DNA of 64,000 bases from Microbacterium marinilacus. GTDB taxonomy: Bacteria > Actinomycetota > Actinomycetes > Actinomycetales > Microbacteriaceae. Where the stretch lies: assembly GCF_019753765.1 (NCBI RefSeq), contig NZ_JAIJZW010000014.1, positions 1 through 64,000 on the forward strand. The letters run 5' to 3'. The position numbers were made by a program, and so were the translations under genes. The notes beneath the pieces are model-generated. The model was not told the DNA's origin and made no database searches. It worked only from the letters and a program-made list of their open reading frames with translations. Of this stretch, positions 48,353-56,300 are shown piece by piece (the stretch's first letter is position 1; each line of letters begins with the position of its first letter).

Positions 48353-48432
48353 TGCGTCCCACTCCCGGCCCGATACGGAGGCGGATAAGGGCCGCAAGTG
48401 GGACACGGACGGGCCGCAAGTGGGACACGAGG
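48353..48432. repeat. TGTCCCA short dispersed repeats, cluster 2
   Basis: Two tandem inverted copies of a 22-base unit, GGGCCGCAAGTGGGACACG plus three variable bases (48389-48410 and 48411-48432), face one direct copy GCGTCCCACTCCCGGCCCGA at about 48354. They share the core TGTCCCA-TT-CGGCCC with cluster 1. They separate the kinase and regulator genes. Confidence 0.65.
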
Positions 48433-48459
48433 GGAGGGAGGGAACGGGCGGGACGCGCA

Positions 48460-49734
48460 TCACTCCGCGGGCCGGATCGGCAGCTGTCCGCGCACGGTCC
48501 ACGACCCGGCTTCGGCGGCGGCCTCGACGTGCCCGCCGACCAGCTGCGCGCGCTCGCGCATGCCGATCAGGCCGTGGCCGCCGGGCTCGGCGGGACGGGC
48601 ATCGGCCCGGATGCCGTTTCGGACCTGCAGGCCCACCCGGTCGGACCACCACGACAGCCCTACGTCGACCGGACCGCCGTCGCCGTGTCGCAGCGCGTTC
48701 GTCAGCGCCTCCTGCAGGATGCGGTACACGGCGAGCTGCACCGACGCCGGCTGGTCGCCGGCCGGCGCCGGGTCGACGTCGACGCGCAGGTCCACTCCCG
48801 CCGCCCGCACCTGCGCGTACAGCTGCTCGAGGTCGGCGAGCGAGGGCTGCGGTCCCTCCGCCTGGCTGTGCCGCAGCTGCGTGAGCAGCACGCGCACGTC
48901 GGTGAGCGCCGCCCGCGCCGTGTGGCTGATGGTCGACAGCGCCTGCGTGGCGGCCTCCGGATCCGCCGCCGCCGCGTAACGCGCGCCGTCCGCCTGCGCG
49001 ATCACGACCGCCAGGGAGTGCGCCACGACGTCGTGCATGTCGCGGGCGATGCGCCCGCGCTCCTCCTCGGCGGTGGCGCGGGCCTCGGCCTCGCGCTGCG
49101 CGCGGCGTCCCTCCCGGGAGCGCAAGACGGAGCGGGTCAGCGCCCCGAGCGTCCACGACAGCAGGAGCGCGAACAGCGCGGCGAGGAAGATCGAGATCAC
49201 CGAGAACAGGGCCGTGCCCATGTCCTGCGCCCCGACCGCGACCGCGCTCAACGGCAGCACGAGGTAGACGGCGATCACGAGCGCGCCGAGGCCGGCGGAG
49301 ACGAACCCGGCCCAGAAGACGAGCCGCGTGCCGTAGGCGGCCGTCGCGAACAGGACGACGAAGATCGCGATATTGGCCGGCAGCGGCGTCTGGCCCGTGC
49401 CGACCTGCCACAGCGCGCCGATCCAGGCCACCGCGAGAGAGACCGGCGGCGACACGCGGCTGAGCATGAGCGCCGCGACCATCATCGCCAGGGTCACGAG
49501 GCCCGCCACGTAGGACGGCTCGCCGCCGAACGACTGCTGCGCCGCGAACGCGAACAGCGTGAACACGGTGCCGACCAGCGCGTCGATCAGCCACTGCGTG
49601 GGCGACACGGGGCGGAGCAGCCCCGCCAGCCGGGGACTCCGCAGCAGCCGTCGCCAGCGACCGGCGCCCGCGCCGTCGCCGCTCGCGCCGGTCGCGTCCG
49701 CGTCGGTCCTGCTCTCGTCGCTCGGTGCGTCCAT
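48460..49734 (-). CDS. NarL-type sensor histidine kinase (HisKA_3)
   Basis: The 424-residue kinase has six or so membrane segments between about residues 47 and 200, with almost no extracytoplasmic loops. This suggests sensing within the membrane, as in cell-envelope stress kinases. The dimerisation box is GRIARDMHDVVAHSLAVVIA with His234, and the short ATPase domain has LQEALTNALRHG and PGGHGLIGMRERA. ATG at 49734 is supported by TACGGT seven bases upstream. It precedes its response regulator on the same strand. Confidence 0.92.
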   Translation of the reverse strand: MDAPSDESRTDADATGASGDGAGAGRWRRLLRSPRLAGLLRPVSPTQWLIDALVGTVFTLFAFAAQQSFGGEPSYVAGLVTLAMMVAALMLSRVSPPVSLAVAWIGALWQVGTGQTPLPANIAIFVVLFATAAYGTRLVFWAGFVSAGLGALVIAVYLVLPLSAVAVGAQDMGTALFSVISIFLAALFALLLSWTLGALTRSVLRSREGRRAQREAEARATAEEERGRIARDMHDVVAHSLAVVIAQADGARYAAAADPEAATQALSTISHTARAALTDVRVLLTQLRHSQAEGPQPSLADLEQLYAQVRAAGVDLRVDVDPAPAGDQPASVQLAVYRILQEALTNALRHGDGGPVDVGLSWWSDRVGLQVRNGIRADARPAEPGGHGLIGMRERAQLVGGHVEAAAEAGSWTVRGQLPIRPAE

Positions 49735-49741
49735 CCGTCTC

Positions 49742-49747
49742 ACCGTA
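49742..49747 (-). promoter_or_regulatory. -10 hexamer TACGGT for the histidine kinase (leaderless pattern)
   Basis: TACGGT, seven bases, ATG at 49734 on the minus strand. Faces the divergent leaderless promoter at 49841. Confidence 0.4.
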
Positions 49748-49840
49748 GGCTCCCGGCGCCGCCCCGCACATCCGCCGCCCGATGTATCCGGCCCGTTCTG
49801 CGGCGGCGGGAAAGGCGCGGGGCGGGAGGGGCGCTGGCCG

Positions 49841-49846
49841 TAGGCT
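49841..49846 (+). promoter_or_regulatory. -10 hexamer TAGGCT for the threonine aldolase gene (leaderless pattern)
   Basis: TAGGCT, GATCCG, GTG at 49853; no Shine-Dalgarno site. Confidence 0.45.
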
Positions 49847-49852
49847 GATCCG

Positions 49853-50917
49853 GTGGACCCTCTGCATGACCGCGGCAGCCGCGGCTTCGCCTCGGACAAC
49901 TACGCCGGCACCCACCCCGAGGTGATCGACGCGATCGCGTCCGCGAACGGCGGACACGTGAGCTCGTACGGGGAGGACCCGTGGACGGCGCGCCTGCAGC
50001 AGCTGTTCGCGGGCCTGCTCGGGGACGGCGTGGCCGTCTTCCCCGTGTTCAACGGCACCGGTGCGAACGTCGTCGGGCTGCAGTCGATGCTGACGCGGTG
50101 GGGTGCGGTCATCGCGCCGTCGCTCGCGCACATCAACACCGACGAGGGCGGGGCGCCCGAGAAGGTCGGCGGCATGAAGATCGTGCCCGTCCCGACGCCC
50201 GACGCGAAGCTGACGCCCGACCTGGTCTCGGCCGTGTCCGGCTCGCGCGGGGTGCACCAGGCGGTGCCCCAGGTGGTCTCGATCACGCAGTCGACCGAGC
50301 TCGGCACGCTGTACTCGGTCGACGAGATCGCCGCGCTGGCCGACCGCGCCCGCTCCCTCGGGCTCGCCGTGCACATGGACGGCGCGCGGATCGCCAACGC
50401 CGCGGCGGCCCTCGGGGTGCCGCTGCGCGCGTTCACCCGCGACGTCGGCGTCGACGTGCTGAGCTTCGGCGGCACCAAGAACGGCGCCATCGGCGCGGAG
50501 GCCGTCGTCGTGCTGAACCCCGACGCCGTGCACGGCGTCGACTACCTGCGCAAGACGGCGATGCAGCTGGCCTCGAAGATGCGGTTCGTCTCGGCGCAGC
50601 TGGTGGCCCTGCTCACCGACGACCTGTGGCTGCGGAGCGGCGCGCGGGCCAACGCCATGGCGGCACGGCTGCGCGCCGGCGTGGAGGCGGGCCTGGCGGA
50701 CGGGACGATCCGCGGCGTCGCGTTCACGCAGCCCACCCAGACGAACGGCGTGTTCGCGACGCTCTCGGCGGGCGTCGCCGACCGTCTGCGCGAGCGTTTC
50801 CGCTTCTACGACTGGAACGAGGCGACCGGCGAGGTGCGCTGGCTCACGAGCTTCGACACGGCCGAGGACGACGTCGACGCGTTCGTCGCGGCGATCGCGG
50901 CCGAGACGGGCGCGTGA
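49853..50917 (+). CDS. Low-specificity threonine aldolase-like PLP enzyme
   Basis: The 354-residue enzyme should cleave L-threonine or L-allo-threonine, or other beta-hydroxy amino acids, to glycine and an aldehyde. The fold-type I features are GFASDNYAGTHPEVIDAI near the N-terminus, FPVFNGTGANVVGL, the cofactor Asp in GLAVHMDGARIANAA, and the Schiff-base Lys209 in SFGGTKNGAIGAEAVV. It is complete and of the usual length. GTG start with a leaderless-type -10 six bases before. The next gene starts one base after its stop. Confidence 0.9.
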   Translation: MDPLHDRGSRGFASDNYAGTHPEVIDAIASANGGHVSSYGEDPWTARLQQLFAGLLGDGVAVFPVFNGTGANVVGLQSMLTRWGAVIAPSLAHINTDEGGAPEKVGGMKIVPVPTPDAKLTPDLVSAVSGSRGVHQAVPQVVSITQSTELGTLYSVDEIAALADRARSLGLAVHMDGARIANAAAALGVPLRAFTRDVGVDVLSFGGTKNGAIGAEAVVVLNPDAVHGVDYLRKTAMQLASKMRFVSAQLVALLTDDLWLRSGARANAMAARLRAGVEAGLADGTIRGVAFTQPTQTNGVFATLSAGVADRLRERFRFYDWNEATGEVRWLTSFDTAEDDVDAFVAAIAAETGA

Positions 50918-50918
50918 G

Positions 50919-51440
50919 ATGAGCCGCGCACGGGGCCGTGCCGAGCTCGAGGCGCTGCCGCCGGCCGAGCGCGCCGAACGCCTGAAGGAGCGGATATACC
51001 TGACCTTCACGGCGCTCGCCGTCGTGATCGTGCTGGACTCCCACGGGCACACGACGCCCGGCGAGGCGACCACCACCCTCGCGGTGACGTGCTTCGCGAC
51101 GCTGCTGGCGGTGTTCGTGGCCGACATCGTGTCGCACCTCGCGGTGCACGGCGAGGTGCACACCCGCGACGAGCTGCGCCGGGCGGTGGCGGTGTCGCTC
51201 GGCGCGATCGGCGCCGTCGCGCTGCCGTTCGTCTTCCTCGGGCTGGCGGCGTTCGACGTCTGGTCGGTGGACGCGGCGCTGTCGGCGGCGAAGGCGGCGC
51301 TGATCGCGGCCCTGGTCGCCATCGGGTGGTTCGCCGTGCGACGCACCAGGGCGCCGTGGTGGCAGAAGCTGATCGTCCTGGGCGCCGAGGCGTTGCTGGG
51401 CGTCGCGGTCGTCGGCCTGGAGCTGCTGGCCCACGGCTGA
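50919..51440 (+). CDS. Small integral membrane protein, unrecognised
   Basis: The 173-residue protein has a charged N-terminus (ELEALPPAERAERLKERIY) and four hydrophobic segments: FTALAVVIVL, TLAVTCFATLLAVFVADIV, VSLGAIGAVALPFVFLGLAA, and a pair around AALIAALVAIGWFAV and LIVLGAEALLGVAVVGLELL. A His-rich loop (SHLAVHGEVHTRDEL) lies between the second and third segments. No family is recognised. It begins one base after the aldolase stop and probably shares its message. A hairpin follows its stop. Confidence 0.72.
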   Translation: MSRARGRAELEALPPAERAERLKERIYLTFTALAVVIVLDSHGHTTPGEATTTLAVTCFATLLAVFVADIVSHLAVHGEVHTRDELRRAVAVSLGAIGAVALPFVFLGLAAFDVWSVDAALSAAKAALIAALVAIGWFAVRRTRAPWWQKLIVLGAEALLGVAVVGLELLAHG

Positions 51441-51442
51441 CC

Positions 51443-51460
51443 CGTCGCCGAGCGGCGACG
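51443..51460 (+). terminator. Hairpin after the small membrane protein gene
   Basis: CGTCGCC, four-base loop, GGCGACG: a 7-bp perfect stem three bases after the stop at 51440. Short, so probably a weak terminator. Confidence 0.5.
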
Positions 51461-51476
51461 CCGGCGCCCTCGCGTC

Positions 51477-51509
51477 AGCGCCCCGGTGTCAGCGCAGCGC
51501 CCCGGTGTC
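51477..51509. repeat. 14-bp direct repeat, 19-base period
   Basis: AGCGCCCCGGTGTC occurs at 51477-51490 and again at 51496-51509. A related GTCAGCGCAGCGCCCCG appears near 51947, at the end of the NUDIX-like gene. It may be a decayed tandem duplication; no function is visible. Confidence 0.45.
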
Positions 51510-51560
51510 GGACCAGACCGATGGGACGATCCGCGATGGCGGCAAAGGGGGGCGCCTGAG

Positions 51561-51827
51561 TCAGCCTGCGTCGCCCATCACTCGGCGCGTGAGCGCGGTG
51601 ATGTCGGCGTCGATCTGACCGAAGCGAACGTCCATGCGCGCCTCGAAAGCCTCGAATCTCGCGTCGACCTTCGTCTCGAGAGCCCCGAGCTTCGCATCGA
51701 ACTTCGTCTCCAGCCGCTCGAACCCGGCGTTCATCGAGCGCACGAAGCTCGTCATGACCACGGTGATCATCGTGCCCATCATGGCCACGAACGCGGCGAT
51801 GAGCACCCAGACCTGGGGTTCGTTCAT
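51561..51827 (-). CDS. Small membrane-anchored coiled-coil protein, 88 aa
   Basis: One membrane segment (about residues 7-28, VWVLIAAFVAMMGTMITVVM) is followed by three tandem 11-residue units: LETKFDAKLGA (39-49), LETKVDARFEA (50-60) and FEARMDVRFGQ (61-71). These hendecads should form a right-handed coiled coil projecting into the cytoplasm or outside. ATG at 51827 is chosen because GAGGAG lies nine bases upstream; the ATG at 51836 abuts the ribosome site. No function is known to me; similar short proteins occur widely as scaffold or phage-lysis-like components. Confidence 0.7.
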   Translation of the reverse strand: MNEPQVWVLIAAFVAMMGTMITVVMTSFVRSMNAGFERLETKFDAKLGALETKVDARFEAFEARMDVRFGQIDADITALTRRVMGDAG

Positions 51828-51945
51828 CGTGATCATCTCCTCATTCTCGGCGACCGAGTCGACGATGTCACGCAATCCAGGTCTCGTACGCGCCGCTGCG
51901 CCATCGGGGGATGACCTGCGCAGACGAGTTCCCTGGGAGCGAGCG

Positions 51946-52569
51946 TCAGCGCAGCGCCCCGACGCTCGCGAGCGCGTGGCGGACGAGCGTGCCCCGGCCG
52001 CCCTCCATCTCGGCGGCGAGCGCGTCGGAGGCGGCCTCCTGCGGCGTCATCCAGGTGACCTCGAGCGCGTCCTGCCGCGGCTCGCAGGTGCCGGTGACCG
52101 GCACGACGAATGCCAGCGAGACGGCGTGCTGACGGTCGTCGTGATACGCGCTGACGCCGGGGATCGGAAAGTACTCCGCCACGGTGAACGGCACGGGCGA
52201 CGGCGGCAGCAGCGGGAAGGCCATGGGGCCGAGGTCGTTCTCGAGGTGGCGGAACAGGGCGTCGCGCACCGTCTCGCCGTAGCGGACGCGGCCCGACACG
52301 ATCGTGCGCGTGATCTCGCCGACGGGGGTGGCGCGCAGCAGGATGCCGACCTGGGTCACCGAACCCGTGCCGTCCGTCCGCACCGGCACGGCCTCCACGT
52401 ACAGCATCGGCAGCCGGCGACGGATCTCGGTGAGCTCGACGTCGCTCAGCCACGCCGGGTTCGTCGAGCCGCCCGGCACTCCGCCGAAGCCCGCCGCGCC
52501 CACGGCGGCGAAGTCCTCGGCGTCGTCGGGCTGCTCGTTCGGGTCGGGGTCGGGGGTGCGCACAGCCAT
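51946..52569 (-). CDS. NUDIX-hydrolase-like protein (DUF4916-type)
   Basis: The 207-residue protein has a NUDIX-like beta-alpha arrangement: VTQVGILLRATPVGEITRTI, then RVRYGETVRDALFRHLENDL at the position of the NUDIX helix, and HAVSLAFVVPVTGTCEPRQD. The NUDIX box is degenerate, lacking the REXXEE glutamates needed for metal binding, so it may not hydrolyse nucleotide diphosphates. The ATG at 52569 is supported by TATACA six bases upstream. It is divergent from the carboxylesterase, only 69 bases away. Confidence 0.75.
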   Translation of the reverse strand: MAVRTPDPDPNEQPDDAEDFAAVGAAGFGGVPGGSTNPAWLSDVELTEIRRRLPMLYVEAVPVRTDGTGSVTQVGILLRATPVGEITRTIVSGRVRYGETVRDALFRHLENDLGPMAFPLLPPSPVPFTVAEYFPIPGVSAYHDDRQHAVSLAFVVPVTGTCEPRQDALEVTWMTPQEAASDALAAEMEGGRGTLVRHALASVGALR

Positions 52570-52575
52570 GAGTCC

Positions 52576-52581
52576 TGTATA
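52576..52581 (-). promoter_or_regulatory. -10 hexamer TATACA for the NUDIX-like gene (leaderless pattern)
   Basis: TATACA, GGACTC, ATG at 52569 on the minus strand. The divergent esterase promoter is 45 bases away, so the two may share control. Confidence 0.35.
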
Positions 52582-52626
52582 CCCGGCCGAGCCCGGAACA
52601 CCATGACGGATGTCGGCGGGACGCGG

Positions 52627-52632
52627 CAAGAT
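52627..52632 (+). promoter_or_regulatory. -10 hexamer CAAGAT for the carboxylesterase (leaderless pattern)
   Basis: CAAGAT, six bases, ATG at 52639. The same hexamer with the same spacing precedes lhr at 53334. Confidence 0.4.
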
Positions 52633-52638
52633 GGACGA

Positions 52639-53286
52639 ATGCCCGAGATCCCCGCCCTCGACGACGCGGCCGCGCTGTGGTCAGGAGAACCCGACGGCAG
52701 ACCGCTCCTGGTGCTGCTGCACGGCTACGGATCCGACGAGCGCGACCTGTTCGCCCTGACGCCCCACCTGCCCGCGGGCTTCGCAGTGGCGGCGGTGCGC
52801 GCTCCGCTCGCGCCGCCCTTCCCCGCCCCGGGCCACTCCTGGTATCCGATCGAGGGCCTGGAGGGACGCGACGCGTCCTGGGTGACCCGCGCCGCCGAGC
52901 GGCTGATCGAATGGATCGACGGCGTCGCCGGCGGGGCGACCAGCGTGGGGCTGCTCGGCTTCTCCCAAGGCGGTGCCGTGTCGCTCCAGGCGCTGCGGCT
53001 CGCACCCGAGCGCTTCTCGTTCGCCGTCAACCTCTCGGGCTACGCGACGCCCGGCGAGCTGCCGGGCGACGCCGAGCTCGCCGAGCTGCGCCCGCCCGTG
53101 TTCTGGGGGCGCGGGGCGCTCGACGAGGTCATCCCCGATCCGCTCGTGCTGCACACCACCGAGTGGCTGCCGGGGCACAGCGACCTCGTGGGCCGCATCT
53201 ACCCCGACCTCCGCCACGCGGTGTCGCAGCAGGAGCTCGCCGACGTGCAGGTGTTCCTCGAGAAGCGGCTCGCCCGGGACGACTGA
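52639..53286 (+). CDS. Phospholipase/carboxylesterase-family alpha/beta hydrolase
   Basis: The 215-residue enzyme has the serine-hydrolase plan of the carboxylesterase/acyl-protein thioesterase family: oxyanion region LVLLHGYGSDERDLF, nucleophile elbow GLLGFSQGGAVSLQAL with the catalytic Ser, the acid in GALDEVIP, and the His in PDLRHAVSQQEL. No signal peptide, so it acts in the cytoplasm. Typical substrates are short-chain esters or lysophospholipids; the actual one is unknown. ATG at 52639 has a leaderless-type -10 and no ribosome site. Confidence 0.9.
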   Translation: MPEIPALDDAAALWSGEPDGRPLLVLLHGYGSDERDLFALTPHLPAGFAVAAVRAPLAPPFPAPGHSWYPIEGLEGRDASWVTRAAERLIEWIDGVAGGATSVGLLGFSQGGAVSLQALRLAPERFSFAVNLSGYATPGELPGDAELAELRPPVFWGRGALDEVIPDPLVLHTTEWLPGHSDLVGRIYPDLRHAVSQQELADVQVFLEKRLARDD

Positions 53287-53333
53287 GCGCGACGCCGCAC
53301 GCCCGGGGGCGGCCGCATGTCGGAGGCACGCGT

Positions 53334-53339
53334 CAAGAT
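53334..53339 (+). promoter_or_regulatory. -10 hexamer CAAGAT for lhr (leaderless pattern)
   Basis: CAAGAT, AGAGCG, ATG at 53346; no Shine-Dalgarno site. Confidence 0.4.
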
Positions 53340-53345
53340 AGAGCG

Positions 53346-56300
53346 ATGGATGTGCTCGATCGGTTCGCGCCCGCGACGCGGGAGTGGTTCCGCGGCGCGT
53401 TCCGTGCGCCGACCGAGGCGCAGAAGGGCGCCTGGGAGGCGATCTCACAGGGGCGGCACGCCCTGGTCGTGGCGCCGACCGGCTCCGGCAAGACGCTGTC
53501 GGCGTTCCTCTGGGCGCTCGACCGCGCCTTCCGGGAGGAGCGCCGCTCCGAGCGCACGCGCATCCTCTACGTCTCGCCGCTGAAGGCGCTCGGCGTCGAC
53601 GTCGAGCGCAACCTGCGCTCGCCGCTGGTCGGCATCTCGCAGGCGGCGCGCCGCCTCGGCGAGGCGGCGCCGGAGGTCACCGTCGGCGTCCGCTCCGGCG
53701 ACACCCCGTCGACCGACCGGCAGCGGATGGTGCGTCATCCGCCGGACATCCTGATCACGACGCCCGAGTCGCTGTACCTGATGCTCACGAGCCAGGCGCG
53801 CGAGACGCTGCGCGAGGTGCACACGGTGATCGTCGACGAGGTGCACGCGGTCGCGGCGACCAAGCGCGGCGCGCATCTCGCGGTCAGCCTCGAGCGGCTC
53901 GACGAGATGCTGGAGCGGCCTGCGCAGCGCATCGGGCTGTCGGCCACGGTGCGGCCCATCGACGAGGTCGCGCGGTTCCTCGGGGGCTCGGCGCCGGTGG
54001 ACATCGTCGCGCCGCGCGCCTCGAAGGCGTTCGACCTGAAGGTGACCGTGCCGATCGCCGACATGCAGAACCCCGAGCCGATGGTCAAGGGCGGCGGCGC
54101 GGAGACGCGCCCTGCGGCGGGTGCCGATGGCGACGACGACTGGGTGGGCGGCGAGCCGACCGAGGTGACCGGGTCGATCTGGCCGCACGTCGAGGAGGCG
54201 ATCGTCGACCGCATCCTGCAGCAGCGCTCGACCATCGTGTTCGCCAACTCGCGCCGCCTGGCCGAGCGGTTGACGGGCCGGCTGAACGAGATCTACAGCG
54301 AGCGGCTCGGGATGGACCTGCCGGAGCAGGCCGTGCCGGCCGCGATGATGGCGCAGGCCGGGCAGACCGCCGGCGCCGATCCGGTGCTCGCCAAGGCACA
54401 CCACGGCTCGGTGTCGAAGGAGCAGCGTGCGATCGTCGAGGAGGAGCTGAAGTCGGGCGTGCTGCGCTGCGTCGTGGCCACGAGCAGCCTCGAGCTCGGC
54501 ATCGACATGGGCGCCGTCGACCTCGTCATCCAGGTCGAGGCGCCGCCGAGCGCGGCGAGCGGCCTGCAGCGCATCGGCCGCGCGGGGCACCAGGTCGGCG
54601 AGACCAGTCGCGCGGCGCTGTTCCCGAAGCACCGCAGCGACGTGCTGCACACCGCGATCGTGACGGAGCGGATGCTCGCGGGGCAGATCGAGTCGCTCTC
54701 CGTGCCCCAGAACCCGCTCGACATCCTCGCGCAGCAGACGGTCGCCGCGACGGCGCTCGGGGCGGTGGAGGTCGAGCGGTGGTTCGAGATCGTGCGCCGC
54801 AGCGCGCCGTTCCGCACGCTGCCGCGCAGCGCGTTCGAAGCGACGCTCGACCTGCTCGCGGGCCGCTACCCGTCCGACGAGTTCGCCGAGCTGCGGCCCC
54901 GTGTGGTGTGGGACCGCGACGCGGGCACGGTCGAGGGACGGCCGGGCGCGCAGCGCCTCGCCGTCACCAGCGGCGGCACGATCCCCGACCGTGGCCTGTT
55001 CGGCGTCTTCATCGCGGGCGAGAGCCGCAACGCGCGCGTCGGCGAGCTGGACGAGGAGATGGTCTACGAGTCGCGCGTGAACGACGTGTTCACGCTCGGC
55101 ACGACCAGCTGGAGGATCGTCGAGATCACCCACGACCGGGTCAACGTGTTGCCGGCGTTCGGCCAGCCGGGCAAGGTGCCGTTCTGGCACGGCGACGGGC
55201 TCGGCCGGCCCGCCGAGCTCGGCGAGGCGCTCGGCGCCTTCGCGCGCGAGCTGACCTCCGCGGACGCCGCGACCGCCGAGAGCCGCCTCGTCGAGGCCGG
55301 CCTGGACGACTACGCGCGCGCCAACCTGCTCGGCTACCTGGCGGAGCAGAAGGAGGCGACGGGCACGCTGCCGACCGACCGGGCCCTGACCGTCGAGCGC
55401 GGCCGCGACGAGGTCGGCGACTGGCGCATCATCCTGCATTCCCCTTACGGCATGCACGTGCACGGCCCCTGGGCGCTGGCGGTGAACGCCCGCATCCGCG
55501 AGCGGCTCGGGGTCGAGGGGTCGGCCGTCGCGAGCGACGACGGCATCATCGCGCGCATCCCGGACGCCGAGTCGGAGCCGCCCGGCGCCGAGCTGTTCGT
55601 GTTCGACCCCGACGAGCTCGAGCGCATCGTCACGGACGAGGTGGGGGGCTCTGCCCTGTTCGCGTCGCGGTTCCGCGAGTGCGCCGCCCGCGCCCTGCTG
55701 ATGCCGCGGCAGAACCCGGGCAAGCGCAGCCCCCTCTGGCAGCAGCGCCAGCGTTCGGCCCAGCTCCTGGAGGTCGCCCGGCGCCACCCGACGTTCCCGA
55801 TCATCCTCGAGACGCTCCGCGAGGTGCTGCAGGACGTGTACGACCTGCCCGCCCTGCTGCGGATCGCGCGCAGCATCGGCGACCGGCGCATCCGGCTGAT
55901 CGAGACCGAGCCCTCGCAGCCGTCGCCGTACGCGCGCGACCTGCTGTTCGGATACGTCGGCGCGTTCATGTACGAGGGCGACTCCCCGCTCGCCGAGCGG
56001 CGGGCCGCCGCGCTGTCGGTCGACCCCGCGCTGCTGAGCGAGCTGCTCGGCAAGGTCGAGATGCGCGAGCTTCTCGATCCCGACGTGATCGCGCAGTTCG
56101 AGGCCGAGGCGCAGCGGCTCGCGCCCGACCGTCGCGCCCGCGGGGTCGAGGGCGTCGCCGACCTGCTGCGCGTGCTCGGCCCGCTCACCGCCGACGAGGT
56201 CGCAGCGCGTCTGGAGCCCGCGGAGGGGGGCGAGCCGGGCGCGCATCTCGAGGCGCTCGTCGAGGCCCGACGCGCGATCCGCGTGTCGATGGCCGGCGCC

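Noticed and set aside
48389..48432. Tandem 22-base repeats as a CRISPR array
   Set aside because: Only two abutting copies with no spacers and no cas genes; related inverted copies occur nearby, so this is a dispersed repeat.
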